Below, piece by piece: positions 15,704-24,520 of a stretch of DNA of 64,000 nt. How positions within the stretch are numbered: position 1 is the first letter of the stretch; each line of letters opens with the position of its first letter. The notes beneath the pieces are model-generated. The model saw only the letters and a list, made by a program, of their open reading frames with translations. It did no database searches and was not told the origin of the DNA. The position numbers and the translations under genes were made by a program. The stretch covers positions 992,001 through 1,056,000 of the forward strand of contig CBDAPX010000001.1 of assembly GCA_965198725.1 (NCBI GenBank), read 5' to 3'. This DNA comes from CBDAPX01 sp965198725 (GTDB lineage Bacteria > Pseudomonadota > Alphaproteobacteria > Rhodobacterales > Rhodobacteraceae).

Positions 15704-16606
15704 TCACAATGCGCCATTTGTTTGCAAGCGTGCTCGAAATGCCGCGATCTCAGACCTCAGCCAATCCACGAATGCCGCCGCGCCGGGTGTATTCTCTGCT
15801 TGGGGCGAAAGGACGAGGTAATAAGCCTCTTGCATCCCCGCGCGATAGTCAAAGGGCGCGATCAACTGTCCCTGGTCGATGGCATCCGCAACAATCGCGT
15901 CATGCGCCAGGGAAAGACCACCGCCTGCCCGCGCAACGGCCAGCGTGACCGAATAGGTCGTTGCGTAAGTCACTGGTGGATCCGGCCATTCAATACCTTG
16001 TTCTTCGGCCCAAGTGGCCCAATTGCACAAGAGATTGGCACAATCAAACAAGGGGTGATCTGGCAAAGTGTCTAAATCCACCTGATATCCGGGCGCGCAA
16101 ACAGGGTAATACGAATCTCGCCACAACAGTTCCGCGCGCGCAGTGTCGGATGGGCGCAGGGAAAACCGAATTTCTACGTCAATGCCTTCCGCCATTTCCT
16201 GCGGTTCCCACAACTCGGTCGACAGGTTCAGCCGCACGCCCGGGTGCGCCGCCCTGAAACGCGCCAAACGCGGGGCCAGCCAATGAATAGCGAAGCTAAG
16301 ATTGCATTGCACGCGAACAACGTTTTGCAGATCACCCATAACGGCGCGCGTTCCGGTCATCAGAGTCCGAAATGCGTCTCTAACAACGGGTAAATAGGTT
16401 ATTCCGGTCTCGGTCAGTTCCAGCGCGCGGGGATGACGGTGAAACAGCGGCTGACCCAAATGCGCCTCCAGTGACTTAATCTGTTGGCTGACGGCGCTTT
16501 GGGTCATGTTCAAGTCCCGCGCCGCGCCGGTAAACGACAGGTTCCGGGCCGCAGCCTCGAAGCTGCGCAACCAGCCAAGAGGAGGGAGTGCGTTTTGCAT
16601 ACCCAT
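15704..16606 (-). CDS. LysR-family transcriptional regulator (GcvA-like)
   Basis: About 300 residues: N-terminal winged helix (LGWLRSFEAAARNLSFTGAA, then LNMTQSAVSQQIKSLEAHLG as recognition region) and a substrate-binding domain (VVRVQCNLSFAIHWLAPRLA, EIRFS, ATTYSVTLAVARAGGGLSL). The tail resembles the GcvA/TrpI branch. The start is placed at 16606 because a longer frame would cross the divergent promoter into the aldolase gene. By position it probably controls the divergent aldolase-hydroxylase-sulfatase genes from the shared 101-bp gap. Confidence 0.85.
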   Translation of the reverse strand: MGMQNALPPLGWLRSFEAAARNLSFTGAARDLNMTQSAVSQQIKSLEAHLGQPLFHRHPRALELTETGITYLPVVRDAFRTLMTGTRAVMGDLQNVVRVQCNLSFAIHWLAPRLARFRAAHPGVRLNLSTELWEPQEMAEGIDVEIRFSLRPSDTARAELLWRDSYYPVCAPGYQVDLDTLPDHPLFDCANLLCNWATWAEEQGIEWPDPPVTYATTYSVTLAVARAGGGLSLAHDAIVADAIDQGQLIAPFDYRAGMQEAYYLVLSPQAENTPGAAAFVDWLRSEIAAFRARLQTNGAL

Positions 16607-16707
16607 AACCATGTCATAAGCTGAGCTTATGCCAAAGGCCTGTTTTTTTCGTTGGTCAAGTTGTGGTGTGACAGGCAGGATTGGCGCCGAGCAATGGAGT
16701 AAATTTG

Positions 16708-17463
16708 ATGACGGTGACATCACTGCGGCCAAACATGGATTATTGGCAGGAACGCGTAGACATGGCGGCCGCGTTTCGGTGGGCGGAACGTATGAACCTG
16801 CATGAAGGCGTCGCAAACCATTTTAGCTTGGCCATAAATGACGACGGCACTCAGTTTCTGATCAATCCGAACCAGAAACACTTTCGCCGCATCAAGGCCA
16901 GCGACTTGCTGCTTTTAGATGCCAATGACCCGGACACGTTAGAAGGGCCCGATGCGCCTGATCCCACGGCTTGGGGATTGCATGGCAGCATCCACCGTCA
17001 TTGCCCGCATGCGCGCTGTGCGATGCATGTGCATTCGATCCACGCAACGGTTTTGGCGAGCCTTGCCGACAGTAACCTGCCGCCGATCGATCAGAACTGC
17101 GCCATTTTCTACAACCGCTATGTCATAGACGAAGGATATGGCGGGTTGGCCTTCGAGGATGAGGGGAAACGATGCGCAGAGTTGCTGTCCGACCCGAGCA
17201 AAAAGGTACTGATCATGGGCAATCACGGCATCATGGTGATTGGGGACACTGTCGCGGATACCTTTAATAGACTCTATTATTTTGAAAGAGCGGCAGAGAC
17301 CTATATCCGCGCGTTGCAAACGGGCCAGCCGTTGCGCGTGTTGTCCGCCGAAGTTGCAGAGAAAACCGCGCAAGAACTGGAAGTCTATCCGGACCAGGAC
17401 ACCCGCCACCTTGCCGAACTCAAGGCGATTTTGGACGAAGAGGGTTCGAATTATGCCCAGTGA
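16708..17463 (+). CDS. Class II aldolase/adducin-family protein
   Basis: A 251-residue protein of the zinc aldolase family (fuculose- or ribulose-phosphate aldolase fold), with EGVANHFSLAI near the start, the metal pair in MHVHSIHATVLAS, and a third ligand in GNHGIMVIG. Family members cleave or epimerise sugar phosphates, but many homologues outside sugar operons have unknown substrates. ATG 16708 has GGAG nine bases before it. The gene overlaps the following hydroxylase gene by 11 bp, and LysR is divergent. Confidence 0.83.
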   Translation: MTVTSLRPNMDYWQERVDMAAAFRWAERMNLHEGVANHFSLAINDDGTQFLINPNQKHFRRIKASDLLLLDANDPDTLEGPDAPDPTAWGLHGSIHRHCPHARCAMHVHSIHATVLASLADSNLPPIDQNCAIFYNRYVIDEGYGGLAFEDEGKRCAELLSDPSKKVLIMGNHGIMVIGDTVADTFNRLYYFERAAETYIRALQTGQPLRVLSAEVAEKTAQELEVYPDQDTRHLAELKAILDEEGSNYAQ

Positions 17464-18469
17464 TGCATCGGCCGAGCCTGGAACAGCCTTTGAAACGGAC
17501 GGTGAGGCGGCCCGTTGGAATTATCGGCCGCCGCACCCTGTGGCGCTGAACCCCCTCTTTACCTGGCCACCGCGCCCAATGGCGGTTTTGCGGTGGTACA
17601 GCACCTATTGGATGGTCATCTCGACGACGACGCTCGCCCTTGGTCTGGCCTTTGCAGCCTATTTCGTGTTCCTGCCACCACTCGACGCGATGCAAAGCTT
17701 TGCACCGGGCTGGATGTTTCGGGTCTGGCTGGCCAACCTGATCCCGCATTGCCTATGCGCCGGGTTGCTGCATATGTGGCTCTATCATTGGCGGAAACAG
17801 GACAAACGGTTCAAATATGACCCGCGGGACCCAGCCACCAACAACGGAACATTCACCTTCCGAAACCAGATCCACGACAATATGTTCTGGACGATTGTCA
17901 GCGGCATCTCTTTGTGGACCATCGCGCAATGGGGCGTGTTCTGGGCCATGGCAAACGGCTATGCACCCAGCTTTTTCTTCCCGGACAACCCGGTTTGGTT
18001 CATCGCCTTCTTTTTCCTGATCCCGATCTGGTCGAGCTTCCATTTCTACTGGGTCCACCGCTTCCTGCACTGGCCGCCGATGTACAAACTGGCCCATGCG
18101 CTGCATCATCGGAACGTCAATGTGGGTCCTTGGTCAGGTATCTCGATGCATCCGGTTGAGCATCTGCTGTTCTACACCAACTTTGCCATTCACCTTGTGG
18201 TGCCGAGCCATCCGATCCACGTGCTCTTTCATGGGTATACGCAGTCGGTCCATCCAATCTTTTCCCACAGCGGGTTCGACCAGTTGTTGGTCGCGGATAA
18301 AGAACGGGCCAGGATCGGCGATTTTTTCCACCAATTGCACCACCGGTATTTCGAGTGCAACTATGGCACAGTCGAAATGCCCTGGGACCGCTGGTTCGGA
18401 TCGTTCCATGACGGATCGGAGCGCGCCACCAAAGAAACCCGGGCTCGCAAGACGCAGATGTATACCTAA
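17453..18469 (+). CDS. Fatty acid hydroxylase/sterol desaturase-family membrane protein
   Basis: A 338-residue integral membrane di-iron enzyme. Membrane helices surround residues about 45-70, 83-100, 145-165 and 180-195. The histidine boxes are HRFLH, HALHHRN and HQLHHRYFECNYG in the expected order, with further histidines in SMHPVEHLL. Such enzymes hydroxylate or desaturate lipid chains or sterol-like rings using O2. The start is the ATG at 17453, overlapping the aldolase stop. The substrate is unknown; pairing with a sulfatase may point to a sulfated or hydroxylated lipid. Confidence 0.83.
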   Translation: MPSDASAEPGTAFETDGEAARWNYRPPHPVALNPLFTWPPRPMAVLRWYSTYWMVISTTTLALGLAFAAYFVFLPPLDAMQSFAPGWMFRVWLANLIPHCLCAGLLHMWLYHWRKQDKRFKYDPRDPATNNGTFTFRNQIHDNMFWTIVSGISLWTIAQWGVFWAMANGYAPSFFFPDNPVWFIAFFFLIPIWSSFHFYWVHRFLHWPPMYKLAHALHHRNVNVGPWSGISMHPVEHLLFYTNFAIHLVVPSHPIHVLFHGYTQSVHPIFSHSGFDQLLVADKERARIGDFFHQLHHRYFECNYGTVEMPWDRWFGSFHDGSERATKETRARKTQMYT

Positions 18470-18511
18470 GGCCGCCCCATTTCGGCGGACCGTTCCGCCG
18501 GAGCTGACAGC

Positions 18512-19897
18512 ATGGCCAAAAATGTCCTGTTCATCATGGTTGATGAAATGTCTGCCTGGGCCCTTGATGGCCGGGCCGACATGCCAAATGTGCAACGTTT
18601 GCTGGACAGAGGCATGTGTTTTGACGCGGCCTATACCCCGTCCCCTATTTGCGTGCCGGCACGGGCGAGCGTCGCCACCGGCAAATACGTGCACGAGATC
18701 GGGTATTGGTCCTCGGCTCAGGCCTATGATGGCGCCGTCCGATCATGGGCACACGAATTGCGGGATGCCAGCCATGATGTGGTGAGCATTGGCAAACCGC
18801 ACTATCGCAATGGCACCGACGACACCGGGTTTGCCGAACAGATTGAGCCGATCCACATTCCCGGCGGCCAAGGCTGGGTGCGGGGTCTCTTGCGGCGACC
18901 TTTGTGCAGCTATGATGCCACGGCAGAATTTGCCGAGGATATAGGGGCAGGTCGAACCGATTATCAGGATTTTGACCGTCGTGTCGCGACCCGCGCTTGC
19001 GAATGGATTTCTGCAGACGAACGTCGCGAAAAGCGCTGGTGCACCTTCGTCTCTTTTCTATCGCCGCACTATCCCCTTATCGCGCCGGGACAGGACTTTG
19101 ACCTCTACAATCCGGCCAGTCTTAAATCCGAGGCGGAACCGGTCCCGGACCATCCGATACTGCAAGAATTGGCCGTGTTTTTTGATCACGACCCATACTT
19201 TACGCCTGAAACTCGCGGGATCGCGCGCGCGGCTTACCTGGGGCTTTGCACCTTTGTAGATCGTCAGATTGGCCGGGTTCTGGATGCGTTGGATGCGTCC
19301 GGGCAAACCGATGAAACACTGATCATTTTTACGTCTGACCATGGAGAGATGCTGGGCGAAAAAGGGTTTTGGGCAAAATCGACGATGTATGACTCCTCTG
19401 CCCGCGTTCCGTTGATCATCGCCGGGCCGGGTGTCGGTGTCGCGCGCAGAACCGAACCGGTCAGCTTGATCGACATCGCGCCCACGATTTCAAATCAGTT
19501 TGGTATCGAAAACAGAGACTATTCAGGCGAAAATCTACTCTCTTCGCCCAATCCGGATCGCACGGTTCTCAGTGAATATCACGACGGCGGATGCTCTGCC
19601 GGGATCACGATGGTGCGTTGGAACGCAGATCGACCTTGGAAGCTAGTGCATTATGCCGAGGGCCACCCGGCGCAACTCTTTGATCTCGACAACGATCCGA
19701 TGGAAGAACAAAACTTGGCAGAAATGCATCCTCAAGTGGTTGCAGATGGTCGCCTGCGGCTGAAACACTGGATGGATGCAGAGGCTGTGAACGAACAGGC
19801 GCATGCAGATCAGGCCGCGATGGTCGAAAAACTGGGCGGCCGCGATGCGCTTTTGGCGCAGGAACAATGGAATTACACACCGGCGGACAGCCGTTGA
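18512..19897 (+). CDS. Sulfatase family (formylglycine-type) protein, choline-sulfatase-like
   Basis: A 461-residue alkaline-phosphatase-fold hydrolase that removes sulfate (or phosphonate) esters. The metal site starts at D11 (FIMVDEMS). The cysteine turned into formylglycine is C47 in PICVPARAS (CxPxR). Later metal ligands are in FTSDHGEMLGEKG and a lysine in FWAKSTMYD. There is no signal peptide, so it acts in the cytoplasm, as choline-sulfatase-like enzymes do. GGAG lies eight bases before ATG 18512. The upstream hydroxylase and aldolase are probably in the same transcript. Confidence 0.85.
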   Translation: MAKNVLFIMVDEMSAWALDGRADMPNVQRLLDRGMCFDAAYTPSPICVPARASVATGKYVHEIGYWSSAQAYDGAVRSWAHELRDASHDVVSIGKPHYRNGTDDTGFAEQIEPIHIPGGQGWVRGLLRRPLCSYDATAEFAEDIGAGRTDYQDFDRRVATRACEWISADERREKRWCTFVSFLSPHYPLIAPGQDFDLYNPASLKSEAEPVPDHPILQELAVFFDHDPYFTPETRGIARAAYLGLCTFVDRQIGRVLDALDASGQTDETLIIFTSDHGEMLGEKGFWAKSTMYDSSARVPLIIAGPGVGVARRTEPVSLIDIAPTISNQFGIENRDYSGENLLSSPNPDRTVLSEYHDGGCSAGITMVRWNADRPWKLVHYAEGHPAQLFDLDNDPMEEQNLAEMHPQVVADGRLRLKHWMDAEAVNEQAHADQAAMVEKLGGRDALLAQEQWNYTPADSR

Positions 19898-19918
19898 CGG
19901 ACTGAGGGGGCCACAAGC

Positions 19919-20197
19919 ATGACCAAACCGCACATCACGATCACCTATTGCACCGGCTGCAACTGGCTGTTGCGTGCGGGTTGGATGGCTCAAGAGCTTT
20001 TATCAACGTTCAAAGACGATTTGGGCGGGGTCACGATCATACCCGACAGCACCGGTGGGGTATTTGAAATCCGCTCAGACAAAACGGTCATTTGGGAGAG
20101 GAAGCGCGATGGCGGCTTTCCGGAGATGAAGGAACTAAAGACGCGATTGCGCGACCAAATTGCGCCGGACCGGGATCTCGGACACTTGGACCGATAG
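19919..20197 (+). CDS. SelT/SelW/SelH-family thioredoxin-like protein (Cys form)
   Basis: A 92-residue thioredoxin-fold protein of the Rdx/selenoprotein W family. The CxxC site is CTGC at 11-14 in ITYCTGCNWLL; selenocysteine relatives have U at the second position. The typical GGVFEIRSDKTVIWERKRDG and GGFPEMKELK patterns follow. The role is thought to be a small redox carrier, but no substrate is known. It lies 21 bp behind the sulfatase, with a G-rich ribosome site. Confidence 0.88.
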   Translation: MTKPHITITYCTGCNWLLRAGWMAQELLSTFKDDLGGVTIIPDSTGGVFEIRSDKTVIWERKRDGGFPEMKELKTRLRDQIAPDRDLGHLDR

Positions 20198-20200
20198 GGC

Positions 20201-20833
20201 CTAGTCCTCCACTCGGAAGACCGCGATGAATGCGGTGTCGTCTTTATGATCCCCGGTGGCAGCTTCGCCGTAAATGCGCATTTCGGTCAGTGTTAGAGAC
20301 TGAATTTTGTCTTCAAAACCCTGAAGTTTGTCCGCAAACCCCATTGCTTCGTAATGTGTGCTGTTGATCGACAGGGCAAAATGTGCGCCGGGTTTGGCAA
20401 CGCGCAGTAATTCGTCCAACGCATCTGGTCCCACATGGCCATGGGTGAACGTGCCAGAACTGACAACACCCGCATAACTGGCCCGCTCAACAGGAATACC
20501 TTCCAGTACATCCGCTTCGATTGCGTCGCGATAGACATCCTTACCCATGGCGATGTCGAGCATTTCAGCACTGATATCCGTGGCATCAATGGGACCACTG
20601 CCGAGATTGGCAAGTGCCTGACCGCACATCCCCGTGCCAGCGCCCACATCCAGAACCGGACCACGCCCGCCTGCCTTCACAAAGGCACGTGCGGTGTGCA
20701 GATGCAGTTCGTACTGCGACTCCGCTACAAAATCACTGTCATAAGTATCCGCCCAAACGGCATAAAGACGCCGGGAATCGTCTGGCGTTTGCAGGTCGTA
20801 GGCAGAGTCTAAATCAGGGGTATCGTTTGACAT
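20201..20833 (-). CDS. Class I SAM-dependent methyltransferase
   Basis: A 210-residue methyltransferase with the SAM-binding glycine motif VLDVGAGTGMCG (about 60-71), the acidic DATDISAEML after the second strand and ADVLEGIP at motif II. The first 20 residues are a short acidic leader. The methyl acceptor is unknown. It points at the SelW-like gene and its start is 31 bp from the end of paaE on the same strand, so it may be read from the paa transcript, though it has no known part in phenylacetate degradation. Confidence 0.78.
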   Translation of the reverse strand: MSNDTPDLDSAYDLQTPDDSRRLYAVWADTYDSDFVAESQYELHLHTARAFVKAGGRGPVLDVGAGTGMCGQALANLGSGPIDATDISAEMLDIAMGKDVYRDAIEADVLEGIPVERASYAGVVSSGTFTHGHVGPDALDELLRVAKPGAHFALSINSTHYEAMGFADKLQGFEDKIQSLTLTEMRIYGEAATGDHKDDTAFIAVFRVED

Positions 20834-20863
20834 CCCTTATGAACTCAGGTTTTCCGAGTCGTT

Positions 20864-21913
20864 TCAAGCCGCGTCGAAATCCAGGGTCAGCCGGTCAGAG
20901 GTTGGACGGGCCTGACAGGCCAGCGTGAACCCGGCCTCCAACTCCCACGGTTCGAGAGAGTAATTGACCGCCATTTCGGCGCTGCCTTCGGTCACTTTGC
21001 AGCGGCAGGTGCAGCACATGCCACCTTTACAAGAGAATGGCAGCTCATGCCCCTGCCGTGCTGCGGCATCCAATACGGTCTCATCCGCTGCACCAAAATC
21101 AAACCGCTTTTGCGCGCCATCCAGAACCACGTTGACCGCAACACCCGCCTGCGCAGCGGCGCGGGCCTCTTGCGAAGCCGGCAGTCGGGGCGTTTCCCCA
21201 TCCTGGTAGAACCGCTCAAAATGAATGTGGTCCTTTGAGACGCTCGCCTCGATCAAGGCTTGTGACACGGCATCGATCATTGCCCCTGGCCCGCACAGGA
21301 ACACACCGTTGGTGTTTTTCAGATCTATTGCGCCTGCTTGCGCCAGTTTCTTGATTTTTTCCGCGTCGATGCGCCCGCTCAGCAGGTCCACATCCTGCGG
21401 CTCTCGACTAAGAATGTGGATCAGGGTGAATCGGTCTAGATACCGGTTTTTCAATCCGTCCAAAGCGTCGCGGAACATGATCGATTGCGTGTCGCGGTTG
21501 CCGAAGACCAATGAGACCCGCGCCCCGCGTGACAAAGCGTCCGCTGCGATCGCCATCATCGGCGTGATGCCAGAACCGGCTGCGATCAGGATCACGTTCT
21601 GCTCTTTTTCGCAGGTAAAGCGTCCTTCGGGTGCCATGACTTCGATCGATGAGCCCGCCTTGAGGGTTTGTGCCCAGGTCGAAAACGTGCCGTCTTCGAT
21701 ACATTTGACACCAACGGTCAGCGTTTGATCGGGCTGGCTGGCGATAGAATAGGACCGGCGCACCTCTTGTCCGTCGATATGCGTGCGCAGGGTCAAGTAT
21801 TGCCCCGGCACAAAGGCAAACGCATCGCGCAGCGTCTCTGGCACGTCGAATTCCAGAGCAACTGCGTCGCTTGTCAAAGGTGTGACTGAGGCAAGTGTCA
21901 GGTCATGAAACAT
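20864..21913 (-). CDS. paaE: Phenylacetyl-CoA epoxidase reductase subunit PaaE
   Basis: Passes electrons from NADPH to the PaaA di-iron centre of the phenylacetyl-CoA epoxidase. 349 residues: ferredoxin-reductase FAD domain with RSYS (53-56), NADP-binding GSGITP (113-118) and CGPG near 207, then a plant-type 2Fe-2S ferredoxin with C295, C300, C303 and C333. ATG 21913 begins the family pattern; an upstream in-frame extension would run through paaD and is rejected. Last gene of paaABCDE, 13 bp after paaD. Confidence 0.94.
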   Translation of the reverse strand: MFHDLTLASVTPLTSDAVALEFDVPETLRDAFAFVPGQYLTLRTHIDGQEVRRSYSIASQPDQTLTVGVKCIEDGTFSTWAQTLKAGSSIEVMAPEGRFTCEKEQNVILIAAGSGITPMMAIAADALSRGARVSLVFGNRDTQSIMFRDALDGLKNRYLDRFTLIHILSREPQDVDLLSGRIDAEKIKKLAQAGAIDLKNTNGVFLCGPGAMIDAVSQALIEASVSKDHIHFERFYQDGETPRLPASQEARAAAQAGVAVNVVLDGAQKRFDFGAADETVLDAAARQGHELPFSCKGGMCCTCRCKVTEGSAEMAVNYSLEPWELEAGFTLACQARPTSDRLTLDFDAA

Positions 21914-21926
21914 CCTGTTTTCCACC

Positions 21927-22415
21927 TTAGATGCATTTGAAATAGTCGAACGGTTCAGCACACGACAAACAACGGTATTGCGCCTTGCAGGCGGTCGATC
22001 CAAATTCGCTGATGCGTTCTGTTTGTTTGCTTTGGCATTTGGGGCAAGTGACGTCTGGATCGGCAAAAAGGGCCAATTTAGACCCTGTTTTCTCCTCCGG
22101 CGGCGCAATGCCATAGGCCCGCAGCTTGTCCTTGCCGTCTTCGGTAATCCAATCGGTTGTCCATGCCGGGCTGAGGACCCGTTCGATACGCGCGTCATAT
22201 CCTGCATCACGCAAGGCCATCTCAATAGACAGCTCAATCGCCAAAGTGGCCGGGCACCCGGAATAGGTCGGCGTCACCTGCGCCACTGCAACACCGTCTT
22301 CCAAACGGACGGACCGCAGAATGCCCAGATCGGCCACGGTGACACAAGGCACCTCTGGGTCAGGGACCGCCGCAGCGGCTGCCCAGGCGCGCATATCTTC
22401 GGCAACCATCACCAT
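21927..22415 (-). CDS. paaD: Phenylacetate-degradation protein PaaD
   Basis: 162-residue accessory protein of the phenylacetyl-CoA epoxidase, thought to mature the metal centre of the complex. It has an N-terminal DUF59/MIP18 domain (VTVADLGILRSVRLEDG, YSGCPATLAIE) and a C-terminal zinc-ribbon-like part with C-P-K-C and CLSCAEPF. The ATG at 22415 overlaps the paaC stop by seven bases. Confidence 0.93.
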   Translation of the reverse strand: MVMVAEDMRAWAAAAAVPDPEVPCVTVADLGILRSVRLEDGVAVAQVTPTYSGCPATLAIELSIEMALRDAGYDARIERVLSPAWTTDWITEDGKDKLRAYGIAPPEEKTGSKLALFADPDVTCPKCQSKQTERISEFGSTACKAQYRCLSCAEPFDYFKCI

Positions 22416-23134
22416 GTCGCACCCACATGCGCGCGGTGCACCGATTGCATAACGGCCAGCATATGGCCCAACTCTTCGCCATGCAGCCCGCGTCGTCCAC
22501 CGGTTTTGCCCCCGGCATATCCCGGGATGGTCAAAAGCGCCTGGCCAAAGACCTCATCAACCGTGGCCTGCCACGCGGGACGGATTTCCGACCGCACCGG
22601 CAGACCTGTCCCACCGGCCTCTTCAAACAATTCATCGGAATAGAGGTGGAGCGCGTTCACAGCCTCTTGCATCCTGCGATGGCTTTCATCGGTGCCGTCG
22701 CCCAACCGAATGATCCATTCAGCAGTATGGCGGATGTGATAGGCCATTTCCTTGACCGCTTTACCCGCGACGCCGGACACGACTGCGTCGGAACTGTGCA
22801 GGGCAGCCTGCCAATAGGGTTCCATGAATGCTGCAAAATAGAATTGCCGCAGGATCGTATGCGCAAAATCTCCGTTCGGGCGTTCGCACAGCAACAAGTT
22901 GCGATAGTCTCGCTCGCCCCGCAGATAGGCCAAATCATCTTCGGTCCGGTCTTTGCCCTCGATCTGTCCGGCGTAATCATAAAGCGTCCGTGCCGTCCCG
23001 ATGAGGTCAAGCGCCATGTTAGGCAACGCAAGGTCTTCTTCCAGAATGGGCGCGTGGCCGCACCATTCGCTCAGCCGATGTCCCAGCACAAGGTGATCGT
23101 CGGCCAAGGCCAGAATGTCGTTAAACGCCACCAT
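22409..23134 (-). CDS. paaC: Phenylacetyl-CoA epoxidase structural subunit PaaC
   Basis: The 241-residue non-catalytic ferritin-like partner of PaaA. It starts MVAFNDILALADDHLVLGHR, the family pattern, and contains RDYRNLLLCERPNGDFAHTI and the AEWIIRLGDGTDESHRRMQ segment. The ATG at 23134 overlaps the paaB stop as TGATG. A GTG one codon earlier is possible. It lacks the full set of metal ligands seen in PaaA, as expected. Confidence 0.94.
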   Translation of the reverse strand: MVAFNDILALADDHLVLGHRLSEWCGHAPILEEDLALPNMALDLIGTARTLYDYAGQIEGKDRTEDDLAYLRGERDYRNLLLCERPNGDFAHTILRQFYFAAFMEPYWQAALHSSDAVVSGVAGKAVKEMAYHIRHTAEWIIRLGDGTDESHRRMQEAVNALHLYSDELFEEAGGTGLPVRSEIRPAWQATVDEVFGQALLTIPGYAGGKTGGRRGLHGEELGHMLAVMQSVHRAHVGATW

Positions 23135-23415
23135 CACATGTGCCCCACATCGTCGGGAATGTCGTAAAAGGTCGGATGGCGATAAATCTTGTCTGCCGTC
23201 GGCTCAAAATTCTCGGCGTTCTGATCCGGATCACTGGCCGTGATCGCTGCGGACGGCACCACCCAGATTGATGTACCTTCGCCACGGCGGGTGTACACAT
23301 CGCGCGCGGCTTGCAATGCCATCACTTCATCCGCGGCGTGGACCGATCCTGCGTGTTTGTGGCTCAACCCGTTGCGTGGGCGAATGAACACTTCCCAAAG
23401 CGGTGTTTCTGTCAT
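23134..23415 (-). CDS. paaB: Phenylacetyl-CoA epoxidase subunit PaaB
   Basis: 93-residue subunit needed for the active PaaABC(E) complex. WEVFIRPRNGLSHKHAGSVH and RDVYTRRGEGTSIWVVPSAAI are clear family motifs. ATG 23415 gives the normal length; a longer in-frame reading covers the end of paaA and is rejected. Second in the operon, 14 bp after paaA. Confidence 0.95.
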   Translation of the reverse strand: MTETPLWEVFIRPRNGLSHKHAGSVHAADEVMALQAARDVYTRRGEGTSIWVVPSAAITASDPDQNAENFEPTADKIYRHPTFYDIPDDVGHM

Positions 23416-23429
23416 GATCAGCCCCTTGT

Positions 23430-24413
23430 TTATTCCGCCGCCGCTTTGCGGGCGCGACGGTTTTCGGCGTGGGCCAAGGCAGCCTCGCGCACCCATGCGC
23501 CGTCATCCCAAGCCTTCTTGCGCGCAGCAACCCGGTCTTGGGCCATGGGGCCCTGTCCTTTGACTACGCGCCAAAACTCATCCCAGTCGATGGGTCCATG
23601 GTCATAACCGCCCTTTTCCGCGTTCCATTTCAGATCGGGGTCCGGGATGGTCAAATCCAGAAATTCCGCCTGCGGTACCGCGGCATCGATAAATTTCTGG
23701 CGCAGTTCGTCATTGGTAAAGCGCTTGATCTTCCAGGCCATCGACTGATCCGAATGCTGGCTGTCCGCGTCATGCGGGCCAAACATCATGATGGACGGCC
23801 ACCACCAACGGTTCAGTGCGTCCTGAACCATTTCCTTTTGACCGTCTTTCCCGCGTGCCAGGGTCATGACAATCTCATAGCCCTGTCTTTGGTGAAAGCT
23901 TTCTTCCTTGCAGACACGGATCATCGCGCGGGCATAAGGACCATAGGAACAGCGACACAGAGGGATCTGGTTCATGATCGCGGCACCGTCGACCAACCAC
24001 CCAATAATGCCAATATCAGCCCATGTTAGGGTCGGATAATTGAAGATCGAAGAGTATTTGGCTTTGCCTGATAACAGCTCTTCTGTCATCTGCTCGCGGC
24101 TGACACCCAGTGTTTCGGCTGCGGCATAGAGGTAGAGCCCATGACCGCCCTCATCCTGAACCTTGGCCAATAGGGCTGCCTTGCGCCGCAGCGACGGCGC
24201 GCGCGTGATCCAATTGCCTTCTGGCAGCATCCCGACGATTTCCGAATGGGCGTGCTGGCCGATTTGCCGGACCAATGTGCGGCGATACCCTTCGGGCATC
24301 GGATCGTTCGGCTCGATCTTTTCTTCGGCATCGATCCGCTTTTGGAACGCGTCCAGAAATTCCGGCGTTTCCTCTGTCTTGGCATTCGCCCCGATCAGAC
24401 CTTGGCTGTACAT
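23430..24413 (-). CDS. paaA: Phenylacetyl-CoA epoxidase catalytic subunit PaaA
   Basis: Epoxidises the ring of phenylacetyl-CoA with O2, the step that commits aromatic phenylacetate to degradation. 327 residues with ferritin-like di-iron motifs KVQDEGGHGLYLY and KEESFHQRQGYE, and the family end FWRVVKGQGPMAQDRVAARK. The start is ATG 24413 because GGAG lies eight bases before it; the ATG at 24419 is only two bases from GGAG. It is first in the operon. The ring-opening and beta-oxidation genes (paaZ, paaG, paaF, paaJ, paaK) are not in the window. Confidence 0.96.
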   Translation of the reverse strand: MYSQGLIGANAKTEETPEFLDAFQKRIDAEEKIEPNDPMPEGYRRTLVRQIGQHAHSEIVGMLPEGNWITRAPSLRRKAALLAKVQDEGGHGLYLYAAAETLGVSREQMTEELLSGKAKYSSIFNYPTLTWADIGIIGWLVDGAAIMNQIPLCRCSYGPYARAMIRVCKEESFHQRQGYEIVMTLARGKDGQKEMVQDALNRWWWPSIMMFGPHDADSQHSDQSMAWKIKRFTNDELRQKFIDAAVPQAEFLDLTIPDPDLKWNAEKGGYDHGPIDWDEFWRVVKGQGPMAQDRVAARKKAWDDGAWVREAALAHAENRRARKAAAE

Positions 24414-24448
24414 GCGCATGGCTCCATTGCTGGTTGACCGCACAATAC

Positions 24449-24484
24449 GTTACAAAACTCCATTCATCAATTGTTTTTTGTAAC
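24449..24484. promoter_or_regulatory. Inverted repeat GTTACAAAA-18-TTTTGTAAC in the paaA upstream region
   Basis: Two perfect 9-bp arms (24449-24457 and 24476-24484) lie 36-71 bp before the paaA start, in the 107-bp divergent gap with the epimerase-like gene. The spacing of half sites is close to three helical turns. It is a likely binding site for a regulator of the paa operon. The regulator gene is not in the window. Confidence 0.5.
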
Positions 24485-24520
24485 ACTTGTATTCACGACC
24501 GGCCAATATCATCAAGACGC

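Noticed and set aside
16607..16816. N-terminal extension of the LysR gene
   Set aside because: It would cover the divergent promoter and the start of the aldolase gene; LysR proteins begin at the LGWLRSFEAA helix.
20864..22237. Longer PaaE reading beginning inside paaD
   Set aside because: The extra 108 codons overlap paaD on the same strand in another frame and have no reductase pattern; ATG 21913 begins the family sequence.
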